DNA from: Streptomyces sp. NBC_01549
Lineage (GTDB): Bacteria > Actinomycetota > Actinomycetes > Streptomycetales > Streptomycetaceae
Direction of reading: 5' to 3'
Assembly (NCBI RefSeq): GCF_026339955.1
Contig: NZ_JAPEPW010000001.1
Coordinates: forward strand, 124,001 to 188,000
Length of the DNA stretch: 64,000 bases
Numbering within the stretch: position 1 is the stretch's first letter; each line of letters begins with the position of its first letter. The notes under the pieces are model-generated. The model searched no databases. It saw nothing but the letters and a program-made list of their open reading frames with translations, and was not told the origin of the DNA. The position numbers were made by a program, and so were the translations under genes. This document shows, piece after piece, positions 44,738 to 53,160 of this stretch.

Positions 44738-47047
44738 ATGCCCAGCCCGTCCAGACGAACCGTCCTCGCCACCGGATCCGCCGTCGGCGGCGCCCTGCTC
44801 GCCGGAGGCATGCCCGCCCAGGCCCGGGCGGCCGATCACGCCGACACCTCCGACTCCGACCCCTGGCGCACCGTCCTCGACGACGCCGATCTCGTCTGGC
44901 AGCGGATGCCGAAGACCTGGTACGAGGGCCCGTACCTCGGCAACGGCTTCCTCGGCTCCGGTATCTACGCCGAACCGGGCGCGGAGACCGAGGCGGTGCG
45001 CTTCAACGTCCAGCACTCGGAGGTGCAGGACCACCGCCCCGAGTTCGGCTCCCTCTTCGGCCTCGCCCGCCTGCCCATCGGCTGGTTCACGCTGGAGCCG
45101 GTGGGCGCGATCACGGGCCTGGACTGGCGGCTCGGGCTGCGCGACGCCGAGCTGACCGGCACGCTCACCACCGACAAGGGCACGCTCACGCTCCGCGCCC
45201 TGGTGCACAACTCCCGCTCGGTCCTCGCCGTCGAGGTGACGCCCAGCGAGGGCGAGCGCGACTTCCGCTGGGTCTTCCACCCGGCGGACGCGATCAGCCC
45301 GCGCGCCGACTTCAAGCCCCTCCCGGACGGCTACCAGGGCAACCCGCCCGCCGAGGTCGCCGAACACGACGGCGTCTCCACCGCCGTACAGCCCCTGCTG
45401 TCGGGCGGACAGCACGTGACCGCGTGGCGGGAGCGGACGCGGGGCGGAACACGATGCCTGTACGTGCATGTCGCACACTCGTACCCGAAGTCCACGGCGC
45501 TCGGCCGGGCACTCACCACCGTACGCGGGGCGTCGGCACTGCCGTACGACCGGCTGGCGGGAACCCATCGCGCCTGGTGGCACGCCTACTACCGCAAGAG
45601 CTTCCTCTCCCTCCCCGACGCACGGATCCAGCGCTTCTACTGGATCCAGCTCTACAAGACGGCGTCGGCGGCCCGTCGGGACGCGCCCGTGATGGCGACC
45701 AGCGGCCCCTGGCTGGAGTCCACACCCTGGCCCAACACCTGGTGGAACCTGAACGTCCAGCTGGAGTACTGGCTGATCCACGGCTCGAACCACCTCGAAC
45801 TCGACGCCGTGACCAGGGCGTTGAGCGAGTTCCGGGGCAACCTGTCGAAGGAGGTGTCGGACCGCTACCGCGCCGACTCGCTCGGCATCCCGCGCACCAC
45901 GGACCCGCAGCTCGTCAACGGCGCGGCGGGCACCCTCACCGGTTACGGCGTCGGCATCCCCGGCCAGGACCCGCCCACTCCCGAGGTCGGCAACCTCACC
46001 TGGGCCCTGCACAACGTCTGGCTCAGCTACCGCCACACCATGGACGAGTCGATCCTGCGAGACGTCCTCTTCCCCCTGCTGCGCAAGGCGATCAACTACT
46101 ACCTGCACTTCCTGGAGCCGGGCACGGACGGCAAGTTGCACCTGCCCGCCACCTTCTCCCCCGAGTACGGCGGCAACTCGCGCGACTGCAACTACGACCT
46201 GATGCTGCTGACCTGGGGCTGCCGCACCCTGCTGGAGTCGGCCGAACTCCTCGGCATCAAGGACGCGTTGGCGCCGCGCTGGCGCGAGGTGCTGGCCCAG
46301 CGGGTGCCGTACCCGACCGACGCCAACGGCTTCATGATCGGCGCGGACATCCCCTTCGCGAAGTCGCACCGGCACTACTCGCATCTGCTCGCGGTGTACC
46401 CGCTGTACGAGCTGACCGGCCGCACGCCCGACGAACTCGCCCTGATCGAGAAGTCGTTGGCGCACTGGGTGGGCTTCGAGGGCGCCCTTCAGGGCTACAC
46501 CTTCACGGGCGCCGCGTCGATGTCCGCACTGCTCGGCAAGGGCGAGGACGCCCTCAGGTACCTCGGCCAGCTCATGACCCGCTTCATCCAGCCCAACACC
46601 ATGTACAAGGAGTCGGGCCCGGTCATCGAGACCCCGCTGTCGGCCGCCCAGTCCCTGCACGACATGGTCTGCCAGTCCTGGGGCGGCATCGTCAGGGTCT
46701 TCCCCGCCCTGCCCGCGGCCTGGGCGGACCTGACGGTCCACGATTTCCGCACCCAGGGCGCCTTTCTGCTCAGCGCGGTGCGCAGGGGCGGGGTGACCCG
46801 CTGGGTGCGGCTGGTCAGCGAGGCGGGCGCGCCCTGCGTCGTACGGCACGGCATCGCGGGCGCGATCGACGTACGGGACGGGCGGGGCCGGCCGCTGTGG
46901 TACCGGGCCGTCAGCGACGGGACGATCCAAGTCGCCCTGCGCAAAGACGAGTCGGTTCTGATCACGGCGAGGGGCGAGCGCCCGGACCTGACCATCGCGC
47001 CGGTACGGCCGAACGCGGACGCTCCCCGGTGGGGTCTGCCCGCCTAG
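44738..47047 (+). CDS. Secreted glycoside hydrolase, GH95-like (alpha-L-fucosidase/galactosidase family)
   Basis: 769 residues. A Tat-type signal (SRRTVLATGSAVGGALLAGG, then AQARA) indicates export of a folded enzyme. The N-terminal beta domain contains WYEGPYLGNGFLGSGIY. The alpha/alpha barrel contains NTWWNLNVQLEYWLIHGSNH and HRHYSHLLAVYPLYEL, patterns of the GH95 family of alpha-1,2-L-fucosidases and alpha-L-galactosidases. Substrate specificity cannot be read. GGAGG 7 nt upstream supports ATG 44738. Its TAG stop is the end of the CTAG-bounded hairpin at 47044. Confidence 0.75.
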   Translation: MPSPSRRTVLATGSAVGGALLAGGMPAQARAADHADTSDSDPWRTVLDDADLVWQRMPKTWYEGPYLGNGFLGSGIYAEPGAETEAVRFNVQHSEVQDHRPEFGSLFGLARLPIGWFTLEPVGAITGLDWRLGLRDAELTGTLTTDKGTLTLRALVHNSRSVLAVEVTPSEGERDFRWVFHPADAISPRADFKPLPDGYQGNPPAEVAEHDGVSTAVQPLLSGGQHVTAWRERTRGGTRCLYVHVAHSYPKSTALGRALTTVRGASALPYDRLAGTHRAWWHAYYRKSFLSLPDARIQRFYWIQLYKTASAARRDAPVMATSGPWLESTPWPNTWWNLNVQLEYWLIHGSNHLELDAVTRALSEFRGNLSKEVSDRYRADSLGIPRTTDPQLVNGAAGTLTGYGVGIPGQDPPTPEVGNLTWALHNVWLSYRHTMDESILRDVLFPLLRKAINYYLHFLEPGTDGKLHLPATFSPEYGGNSRDCNYDLMLLTWGCRTLLESAELLGIKDALAPRWREVLAQRVPYPTDANGFMIGADIPFAKSHRHYSHLLAVYPLYELTGRTPDELALIEKSLAHWVGFEGALQGYTFTGAASMSALLGKGEDALRYLGQLMTRFIQPNTMYKESGPVIETPLSAAQSLHDMVCQSWGGIVRVFPALPAAWADLTVHDFRTQGAFLLSAVRRGGVTRWVRLVSEAGAPCVVRHGIAGAIDVRDGRGRPLWYRAVSDGTIQVALRKDESVLITARGERPDLTIAPVRPNADAPRWGLPA

Positions 47048-47082
47048 AGCCTGTCCGGCGGATCCTGACGGACAGGCCCTAG
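47044..47082. mobile_element. CTAG-bounded hairpin C, shared terminator of two convergent genes
   Basis: 39 bp: left arm 47044-47057, right arm 47069-47082, 14 nt each with one mismatch, 11-nt loop. The left CTAG contains the TAG stop of the glycosidase gene, and the right CTAG contains, on the minus strand, the TAG stop of the convergent SGNH esterase gene. It may act as a bidirectional terminator or be a remnant of a CTAG-targeting miniature element. Confidence 0.7.
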
Positions 47083-48344
47083 CCGAGGAGCGTGCCCAGG
47101 TCGATGCCGTCGGCCAGCGCCTGCATCCCCGTGTCGTTGAAGTGGAGGTGGTCGCCGGGGTCGTAGGCGGGGCGGATGCGGTGCGGGTCGGCAGGGTCGC
47201 GGACGACGGCGTCGAAGTCCACGACCGCGTCGAAGAGAGCGCCGTTGCGAATGAAGGCGTTGACCGTCAGCCGGACCGCCTCGCGGGACTCCGTATAGGC
47301 GCCATATCCGCCGTACGGGGTGATCGTGGCGCCGACGACCCGGATCCCGCGGGCGTGGGCGCGCGCCACGATCCGGCGGTACACGTCCTCGATGGCGAGC
47401 GGATCCCTCTGCTCGGGCGTGCCCTTGATGTCGTTGATGCCCTCCAGCACGATCATCGTGCGCACCCCGGCGCGGGAGAGCGCGTCGGCGTCGAGGCGGG
47501 CCAGGGCGCTCGGGCCGCCGCCGGCCTCCAGCAGGAGGCGGTTTCCGGAGATCCCCGCGTTGAGGACACCGAGCCGAAGGTGCGCGGGGAGCGTGCGAAG
47601 ACGCGCGGCGAGCAGGTCGGGCCAGCGGCGGTTGGCGCTGGACGTCGAGCCGGTGCCGTCGGTGAGGGAGTCCCCGAACGCGACCACGCTGCCCGCGGCG
47701 GGGGCGTCGAGTACGTCGACACCGGTCACGTAGTACCAGTTGCCGAGGGTGACGGTGTACGCGGTGCCGGGCTCGTCGGCGGTCCGGTCCCCCTGCCGGG
47801 AAAGGAAGTTGGCCTGGAACGCGGAGCGGTGGTAGGTCGCCAGGCCCGAGTCGGCCGGAGTGTGGACGGAGACCAGGAGGTTGGCGTCGGCGGGGATCAG
47901 GAGGTCGACGGGGTCACTGACCATGTCCTGCCCCACCGGGATCGTCACGGATCGGCGGCCGGCGAACGTGGCGACGCGCAGCGACCCCGGGGCGGCGTTC
48001 GGGCTCGTGGGTCTGCCCCATTCCTGCAACGCGACCGTGACGCCGTCGAGTTGGAGGGGTGCGGTGCCGAGCCGGTTGGAGACGCGGACACGGGCGGCGC
48101 TGCCGCCGACGCTGGTGTGCACGACGTTGCGGATCGAGGCGCCGGGCAGGACGGGGGCGGTTCCGGAGGGGGCGGTCTCCCAGGTGCCTGTCCACTGGGC
48201 CCCGCCGTCGTGGCCGTGGCCGGTGAGGAAGGTGGACCCCGCATCGGCGCTCGCGGCCGGCGGGACGAGCGCCAGAACGGTCACCAGGGCGGTGAAGAGA
48301 TGACGAGCCTTGATCACGCGGGCCATGCGGGTCATCCGGGTCAT
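47079..48344 (-). CDS. Secreted SGNH/GDSL-family esterase or lipase
   Basis: 421 residues. A Sec-type signal peptide (MTRMTRMARVIKARHL, then FTALVTVLALVPPA, cleavage near ASADA) precedes a beta-rich region of about 150 residues and a GDSL hydrolase domain: block I FGDSLTDG (Ser), block II Gly in NAGISGNRLL, block III GINDI and block V DHLHFNDTG (Asp-x-x-His). The substrate is unknown. Three in-frame ATGs (48344, 48335, 48326) are possible starts; the first is used. Its stop lies in the CTAG hairpin shared with the glycosidase gene. Confidence 0.88.
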   Translation of the reverse strand: MTRMTRMARVIKARHLFTALVTVLALVPPAASADAGSTFLTGHGHDGGAQWTGTWETAPSGTAPVLPGASIRNVVHTSVGGSAARVRVSNRLGTAPLQLDGVTVALQEWGRPTSPNAAPGSLRVATFAGRRSVTIPVGQDMVSDPVDLLIPADANLLVSVHTPADSGLATYHRSAFQANFLSRQGDRTADEPGTAYTVTLGNWYYVTGVDVLDAPAAGSVVAFGDSLTDGTGSTSSANRRWPDLLAARLRTLPAHLRLGVLNAGISGNRLLLEAGGGPSALARLDADALSRAGVRTMIVLEGINDIKGTPEQRDPLAIEDVYRRIVARAHARGIRVVGATITPYGGYGAYTESREAVRLTVNAFIRNGALFDAVVDFDAVVRDPADPHRIRPAYDPGDHLHFNDTGMQALADGIDLGTLLG

Positions 48345-48548
48345 GCGGGATCGCTTCCCTGCCCTTGGGCCGGTCAACGAAAGGTCACACCGTTGGCCGC
48401 CTCGACTCACCCGCAACAATCATTCGTAGGACCGCAGATCGCGACCGCTTCGGCCGTTCGGCATCCCCCGTTCGACATCCACCTCGGGACAGGAGACCTA
48501 GGACCAGGACCCGATGCGGTCGGTGCGCGGGCGTGTTTGGCTGTTGCC

Positions 48549-48917
48549 ATGACCGGATTCAGCGAGGCGGAGCGCACGTACCTCACCACACAGCGGCTGG
48601 GACGGCTGGCCACCGTCGACGCCCACGGGCAGCCGCAGGCGAACCCCGTCGGCTTCTTCCCGCAGGACGACGGGACGATCCTGATCGGCGGTTACGCGAT
48701 GGGCACCACGAAGAAGTGGCGCAATCTGCGGAAGAACCCGAAGGTGGCGCTCGTCGTCGACGACATCGTCAGCCACCAGCCGTGGAAGGTGCGCGGCATC
48801 GACATCCGCGGCGAGGCAGAACTCCTCACCGGCCCGCACGAATTGGGGCCGCACTTCAGTCAGGAGCTGATCCGTATCCATCCCCGGCGCATCCACAGCT
48901 GGGGCCTGGAGGACTGA
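48549..48917 (+). CDS. PPOX-class flavin/F420-dependent split-barrel protein
   Basis: 122 residues with the split-barrel pattern of pyridoxamine-phosphate-oxidase-like, F420-dependent enzymes: YLTTQRLGRLATVDAHGQP, a central GGYAMGTTKKWRNLRKNPKVALVVDD and C-terminal RIHPRRIHSWGLE. Such proteins bind F420, FMN or heme and often act in redox detoxification. The substrate is not predictable. It ends facing the AdaA-AlkA gene across 51 nt. Confidence 0.82.
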   Translation: MTGFSEAERTYLTTQRLGRLATVDAHGQPQANPVGFFPQDDGTILIGGYAMGTTKKWRNLRKNPKVALVVDDIVSHQPWKVRGIDIRGEAELLTGPHELGPHFSQELIRIHPRRIHSWGLED

Positions 48918-48921
48918 CCGG

Positions 48922-48968
48922 AGCCCCGACGGCGTTCGGCAGGGTCACCGACCATGACCGCCGGGGCT
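48922..48968. terminator. Convergent hairpin terminator
   Basis: AGCCCCG-A-CGG (48922-48932) pairs with CCG-C-CGGGGCT (48958-48968), one mismatch, 25-nt loop, filling the gap between the PPOX and AdaA-AlkA genes. Confidence 0.5.
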
Positions 48969-50339
48969 TCACTCCAACTCCCCCGCCACCATGAGGTGTT
49001 GAACGGCGTACGACCGCCACGGGCGCCACGCGTCCGGCACATCCACCCCTGGGGGCGCCACATCGGGGTCGCCGAGGGCACGCGTACGGATGACGGCGGC
49101 GGTGCGGCCGTCCAGTCCCGGCAACGCCAGCAGCGCCTCCTGCGCCTCATCGCGCTCCGCGCCCGCGTCCAGCCGCAGGGTGCCGTCGGCGAGGGCGGCG
49201 GTGAGCGTGCCGAGGGGACCGTCCGGCTCGGCCTCCGCGAGGACCGCCGGCTCCGGGAACACATGGGTGAGCGTGCCGCTCGGGGCGTCCAGCGCCTTCC
49301 CGTACCGCCGCACCAGCCGCTCGGCCTCCGCCCGCCCCACCAGCGCGCGCACGGCGAGCTCGTCCGGATCGGCGGCACCGGGTGACCGCAGGCCGGGGCG
49401 CGCGGCGACCAGCGGGGCCAGCCGGGGATCGGCGCCCAGCCGCTCGTCGACGGCGTACGGATCGGCGTCGAGGTCGAACAGCCGGCGCAGGCGTTGGACG
49501 GCGGTGGTGAGGTCGCGCAGGTCGGTGAGGTGGAGCCGCGCGTCGAGCCAGCCGCGCGAGCGTTCGTCCACCGCGACGATTCCGGTGCCGTAGGGGAGGC
49601 GCAGGGTGCGGCGGTACGTACGGCGGCCGGGGGCGCCGCCGATGTCCTCCACCCCCGGGACCGCCTCGCGGGCGAGCAGGTCGAAGACGGCGGTGGACCG
49701 GTACGGGCCTCGATGGGCGAGACGCAGCGGGATCCCGGCGGTGGGGGTGACGGCGCGCCGGGCTCCGGTCGCGCCCCTCGGTACGGCGGCCGCGCGCAGT
49801 TCGCTCGGTGTCGAGGCGTACACCGCGCGGATCGTGTCGTTGAACTGCCGGACGCTGGCGAACCCGGCCGCGAAGGCGATCTCCGTGATCGGCAGGCCGG
49901 TGGTCTGGAGCAGGACGCGGGCGGTGTGGGCGCGCTGGGCGCGGGCGAGGGCGACGGGGCCCGCGCCGACCTCCGCGGTGAGCTGCCGCTGCACCTGGCG
50001 GGCGCTGTACCCGAGCCGTACGGCGAGCCCTCCGACCCCCTCCCGGTCGACCACGCCGTCCCCGATGAGTCGCATGGCGCGTCCTACGACGTCGGCCCGG
50101 ACATTCCACTCCGCGGAGCCGGGTACGGCGTCCGGTCGGCATCTGCGGCAGGCCCGGAAGCCCGAGCTCTGCGCCGCGGCGGCCGTCGTGTAGAACCGCA
50201 CGTTCTGCCGCTTCGGCGTCACCGCCGGGCAGCTGGGCCGGCAGTAGATCCCGGTCGTCTCCACCGCGAAGAAGAACTCCCCGTCAAACCGGGCGTCCCT
50301 GCTCCGCACCGCCTCATACCTGGTCTCCGCGTCAATCAC
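48969..50339 (-). CDS. AdaA-AlkA fusion: alkylation-repair activator and 3-methyladenine DNA glycosylase
   Basis: 456 residues. The Ada metal-binding/methyl-acceptor domain has GIYCRPSCPA and later CRRC, the four zinc cysteines; the first is the methylphosphotriester acceptor. An AraC-type HTH follows (LPITEIAFAAGFASVRQFNDTIR). The C-terminal half is an AlkA-type HhH-GPD glycosylase ending in DAWRPWRSYA, with the catalytic Asp just before it. It would sense methylated phosphates, activate adaptive genes and excise alkylated bases. GTG at 50339 starts the Ada domain (VIDAETRYEAV). No separate O6-methyltransferase gene is adjacent. Confidence 0.92.
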   Translation of the reverse strand: MIDAETRYEAVRSRDARFDGEFFFAVETTGIYCRPSCPAVTPKRQNVRFYTTAAAAQSSGFRACRRCRPDAVPGSAEWNVRADVVGRAMRLIGDGVVDREGVGGLAVRLGYSARQVQRQLTAEVGAGPVALARAQRAHTARVLLQTTGLPITEIAFAAGFASVRQFNDTIRAVYASTPSELRAAAVPRGATGARRAVTPTAGIPLRLAHRGPYRSTAVFDLLAREAVPGVEDIGGAPGRRTYRRTLRLPYGTGIVAVDERSRGWLDARLHLTDLRDLTTAVQRLRRLFDLDADPYAVDERLGADPRLAPLVAARPGLRSPGAADPDELAVRALVGRAEAERLVRRYGKALDAPSGTLTHVFPEPAVLAEAEPDGPLGTLTAALADGTLRLDAGAERDEAQEALLALPGLDGRTAAVIRTRALGDPDVAPPGVDVPDAWRPWRSYAVQHLMVAGELE

Positions 50340-50536
50340 ACCTACCAGTCTGCGCCGCCGCGCACCCCACGACTGGCGGCTTTCAGACACGACACTGAAC
50401 CCGAACGAAACCGGACGAGCCGGGATCCGGGGCGCAGCCCCGGTGCAGGGGCGCGAGGAACTGCGCGACCAGCCCCCACCCACCCGCAGCCGAAGAACCC
50501 GCCCGGGGGCCCGGGGCGCAGCCCCGGACCCCGTCG
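50340..50536. repeat. Intergenic GC-rich hairpin region
   Basis: Upstream of the AdaA-AlkA gene. The palindromic block GGGGCGCAGCCCC occurs twice (near 50427-50440 and 50515-50528), bracketing a sequence of a type I recall as scattered through Streptomyces intergenic regions. No gene is visible. Confidence 0.5.
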
Positions 50537-50658
50537 GCGCAGGCTCTGTGCCAACGACCCCGTTTCCGCGCAGGCTCAGTGCCAACGACCCCGTTTCCGC
50601 GCAGGCTCAGTGCCAACGACCCCGTTTCCGCGCAGGCTCAGTGCCAACGACCCCGTTT
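50537..50658. repeat. 31-bp tandem repeat, about 3.9 copies, built from rsgA 3' end
   Basis: Units start at 50537, 50568, 50599 and 50630. Copies 2 and 3 are identical and copy 1 differs at one base. The last copy is the true 3' end of rsgA, and each unit repeats the codons for the C-terminal residues and the TGA stop. The array therefore looks like head-to-tail amplification of the gene's end into the downstream region. Confidence 0.9.
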
Positions 50659-51807
50659 GGCGTCCATCGCCGCCCTCCCCTCCGCGCCCTTCCGCTTCCA
50701 TTCCCGCCGGATCTCCGCCCGCGCCCGCGCATCCGTCTTGGCGACGATCCGCTGGTTCTCCCGCAGCAGCTTGCGGTAGCTGTCGAGGCGGCGTTCGGGA
50801 AGGGCACCGGAGTCGACGGCGGCGAGAACCGCGCAGCCGGGCTCCGCGACGTGCGCGCAGTCGTGGAAGCGACAGTCGGCGGCGAGTTCCTCGATCTCGG
50901 AGAAGACCTGCCCGACGCCGGTCTCGGCGTCCCAGAGACCGACCCCGCGCAGTCCGGGCGTGTCGATGAGAACGCCCCCGCCGGGGAGAACGAGAAGGTT
51001 GCGGGTCGTCGTGGTGTGGCGGCCCTTGCCGTCCACGTCACGCGCGGCCCGTACGTCCATCACGTCCTCGCCGACCAGGACGTTGGCGAGGGTCGACTTG
51101 CCCGCGCCGGACTGCCCGAGGAGGACGGACGTGCCACCCGACAACACCGCCGCGAGTACGTCCAGGCCTTCCCCGGCGCTGGAACTGACCGGCAGCACCG
51201 ACACCCCGGGGGCCGCCCTCTCGACGTCCTGGACGAGGTGCCCGAGCGTCGCCGCGTCCGGCACGAGGTCGGCCTTGGTGAGGACGACCAGGGGCTGCGC
51301 GCCGGACTCCCAGGAGAGTCCCGACGTGTGCAGCAGTGCCTCACCGGTCGAACTGGACATCGCGAGCGCGAGGAACCGCTCGATCCGCCCGAGGTCGAGT
51401 TCAAGCGCGAGCGACACACAGATGACGATGTAATCGATGTTGGTGGCCAGCACCTGGCCCTCGGAACGCTTCGACGAGGTCGACCGCACGAAGGCGGTAC
51501 GCCGGGGCAGCAACGTCCTCACATACCGCGGATCGTCACCTTCGGGGTCGACGGCGACCCAGTCACCCGTACACACGACCTTCATCGGGTCACGGGGCAC
51601 GACAAACTCGGTATCGGCACGGATGACGCCGGCCGGAGTGACGACATCGCACTGCCCGCGGTCGACACGTACGACACGGCCGGGCAGGAGCCCCTGCGCC
51701 GCGTAGGGGGCGAACTCGGCCTCCCATTCCCCATCCCAGCCGTACAGGGCGAGAGGATGCGCAGGAGGAAGCCGAAAGGAAGAGAAAGACAAGGGGTGAC
51801 CCTTCAC
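50638..51807 (-). CDS. rsgA: Ribosome small-subunit-dependent GTPase RsgA
   Basis: 389 residues. N-terminal OB-fold (RVVRVDRGQCDVVT), circularly permuted GTPase (G4 LTKAD before G1 GQSGAGKST and G3 DTPGL) and a C-terminal zinc finger with CRFHDCAHVAEPGC. RsgA helps late maturation of the 30S subunit. The C-terminal tail (basic, ending KRGRWH) is encoded by the unit that is tandemly repeated downstream. GTG 51807 is used. A 23-codon open frame lies 45 nt upstream on the same strand. Confidence 0.93.
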   Translation of the reverse strand: MKGHPLSFSSFRLPPAHPLALYGWDGEWEAEFAPYAAQGLLPGRVVRVDRGQCDVVTPAGVIRADTEFVVPRDPMKVVCTGDWVAVDPEGDDPRYVRTLLPRRTAFVRSTSSKRSEGQVLATNIDYIVICVSLALELDLGRIERFLALAMSSSTGEALLHTSGLSWESGAQPLVVLTKADLVPDAATLGHLVQDVERAAPGVSVLPVSSSAGEGLDVLAAVLSGGTSVLLGQSGAGKSTLANVLVGEDVMDVRAARDVDGKGRHTTTTRNLLVLPGGGVLIDTPGLRGVGLWDAETGVGQVFSEIEELAADCRFHDCAHVAEPGCAVLAAVDSGALPERRLDSYRKLLRENQRIVAKTDARARAEIRREWKRKGAEGRAAMDAKRGRWH

Positions 51808-51852
51808 AAGGGTGGCCCCGGCGCCGCGCTCACTGGCGCGGGAAAAGAGAGG

Positions 51853-51924
51853 TCAGCCGGAGGCCACGGAGGTGGACTTGATGAACTTCCGGATGCGGGC
51901 AGCGCCCATCTCAAAGACAGCCAT
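51853..51924 (-). CDS. Putative 23-residue small protein or leader peptide
   Basis: ATG 51924 is preceded by GGAGG (plus 51933-51937) with 8-nt spacing, an ideal ribosome site. The peptide begins MAVFEMGAARIRKFIK and ends SVASG. It would be a short amphipathic basic helix. It lies 45 nt upstream of rsgA and may be a leader, a small regulatory protein or part of the rsgA transcript. No family recognised; the strength of the initiation signal is the main evidence. Confidence 0.5.
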   Translation of the reverse strand: MAVFEMGAARIRKFIKSTSVASG

Positions 51925-52151
51925 CGGTCACACCTCCCGAGCCAAGCCAAGTCAAGTCACCCGCGGCAACCCCTGGTCGCCGCTCGAACACAACCAACCC
52001 TAGAGGCACACGGGCCGCGTCGCCATCGAATTACCGCGCACCGAGTCTTGAGACACGCTTTACGCGACGCGTGCAACTGTGGGCCACCCCGTCGCTGTCT
52101 GACAGGGAGTCGGGCCCATCAGGGCCGAGGGGCGAGAGAGCGGGGCAGGTC
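51925..52151. other. Divergent promoter region between rsgA side and L,D-transpeptidase
   Basis: 227 nt containing promoters in both directions. No distinct operator or additional gene seen. Confidence 0.35.
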
Positions 52152-53138
52152 GTGGGACGGCGCAAGGGCAGCATAGGGATCGCACTCCTCACAGGTGTGA
52201 TGCTGGTGGGCGCGAGTGCCTGCGGCGGGGGCAACAGTGACAAGGCGAGCGGGGACGACGCGAAGGCGTCGGGAAAGCCGAGTGCGAGCGCCTCTCCGTC
52301 ACCGACGAAGCCCGCGGGCCCGCCGATGCTGCTGGACACGATCACCCCACAGACGGGAACCACGGTCGGCGTGGCCATGCCGATCTCGGTGGTCTTCACC
52401 AACCCGGTGGCGGCCAAGGCACGGGCCACGGTGGAGAAGCACATGAAGGTCAGCGCCTCGCAGCCGGTGGCCGGCGCCTGGCACTGGTTCGGCGACAAGC
52501 GCGCCGACTGGCGCCCGAAGACGTACTGGCCCTCCGGCACGACAGTGAAGATCGACGCCGACATGAACGGTGTCAGCAACGGCAACGGGCGCTACGGCGT
52601 GCACAGCTACACGCACACCTTCAAGATCGGTGACGACGTGCGGGCAGAGGTGTCGGTGACCGGCCACACCATGAAGGTGACGCGAAACGGCAGCGCGGTG
52701 CGCACCCTGTCGATCAACGCGGGCAGCGCCCAGTATCCGACGTGGAACGGCACGATGGCCGTCATCGACAAGCAGGAGAAGGTCCACATGACCTCCTGCA
52801 GCGTTGGCATCAGCTGCGAAAAGGGCAGCCCCAACTACTACGACCTGACGCTGCCCTGGGACGTCCACCTGACCCAGTCCGGCACGTACGTGCACTACTC
52901 GACCGGCGACCCGAATCCGGGCAGCGGCAGCGCCCGCGGCTCGCACGGCTGCGTCCACCTGTCCATGTCGGACGCCAAGTGGTTCTACGGCCAGGTCAAG
53001 CAGGGCGACCCCGTCACCATCACCGGCTCGCCCCGTGCCAAGGCCCCGGCCGACAACGGCTACGCCGACTTCAACCTGGGATGGGACCAGTGGCTCGCGG
53101 GCAGCGCGTCCGGGGAGGGGACGACCGCGACGATGTGA
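52152..53138 (+). CDS. Lipoprotein L,D-transpeptidase (YkuD domain)
   Basis: 328 residues. Signal peptide with lipobox VGASAC marks an exported lipoprotein. A Ser/Ala/Pro-rich linker is followed by an immunoglobulin-like domain and the catalytic YkuD domain with the SHGCVHLS motif (catalytic Cys, His). It makes 3-3 peptidoglycan crosslinks on the outer face of the membrane. GTG at 52152 is placed directly before the basic signal start (VGRRKGSIG). The layout matches mycobacterial LdtMt2-type proteins. Confidence 0.92.
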   Translation: MGRRKGSIGIALLTGVMLVGASACGGGNSDKASGDDAKASGKPSASASPSPTKPAGPPMLLDTITPQTGTTVGVAMPISVVFTNPVAAKARATVEKHMKVSASQPVAGAWHWFGDKRADWRPKTYWPSGTTVKIDADMNGVSNGNGRYGVHSYTHTFKIGDDVRAEVSVTGHTMKVTRNGSAVRTLSINAGSAQYPTWNGTMAVIDKQEKVHMTSCSVGISCEKGSPNYYDLTLPWDVHLTQSGTYVHYSTGDPNPGSGSARGSHGCVHLSMSDAKWFYGQVKQGDPVTITGSPRAKAPADNGYADFNLGWDQWLAGSASGEGTTATM

Positions 53139-53160
53139 CGCGCCGCGGTGGCGGCGCCGG

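Noticed and set aside
44606..46930. 774-codon antisense open frame opposite the glycosidase
   Set aside because: No domain resemblance, whereas the plus strand has a Tat signal and GH95-like motifs.
50537..50658. CRISPR array
   Set aside because: Units are directly adjacent with no spacers, and they derive from the rsgA 3' end.
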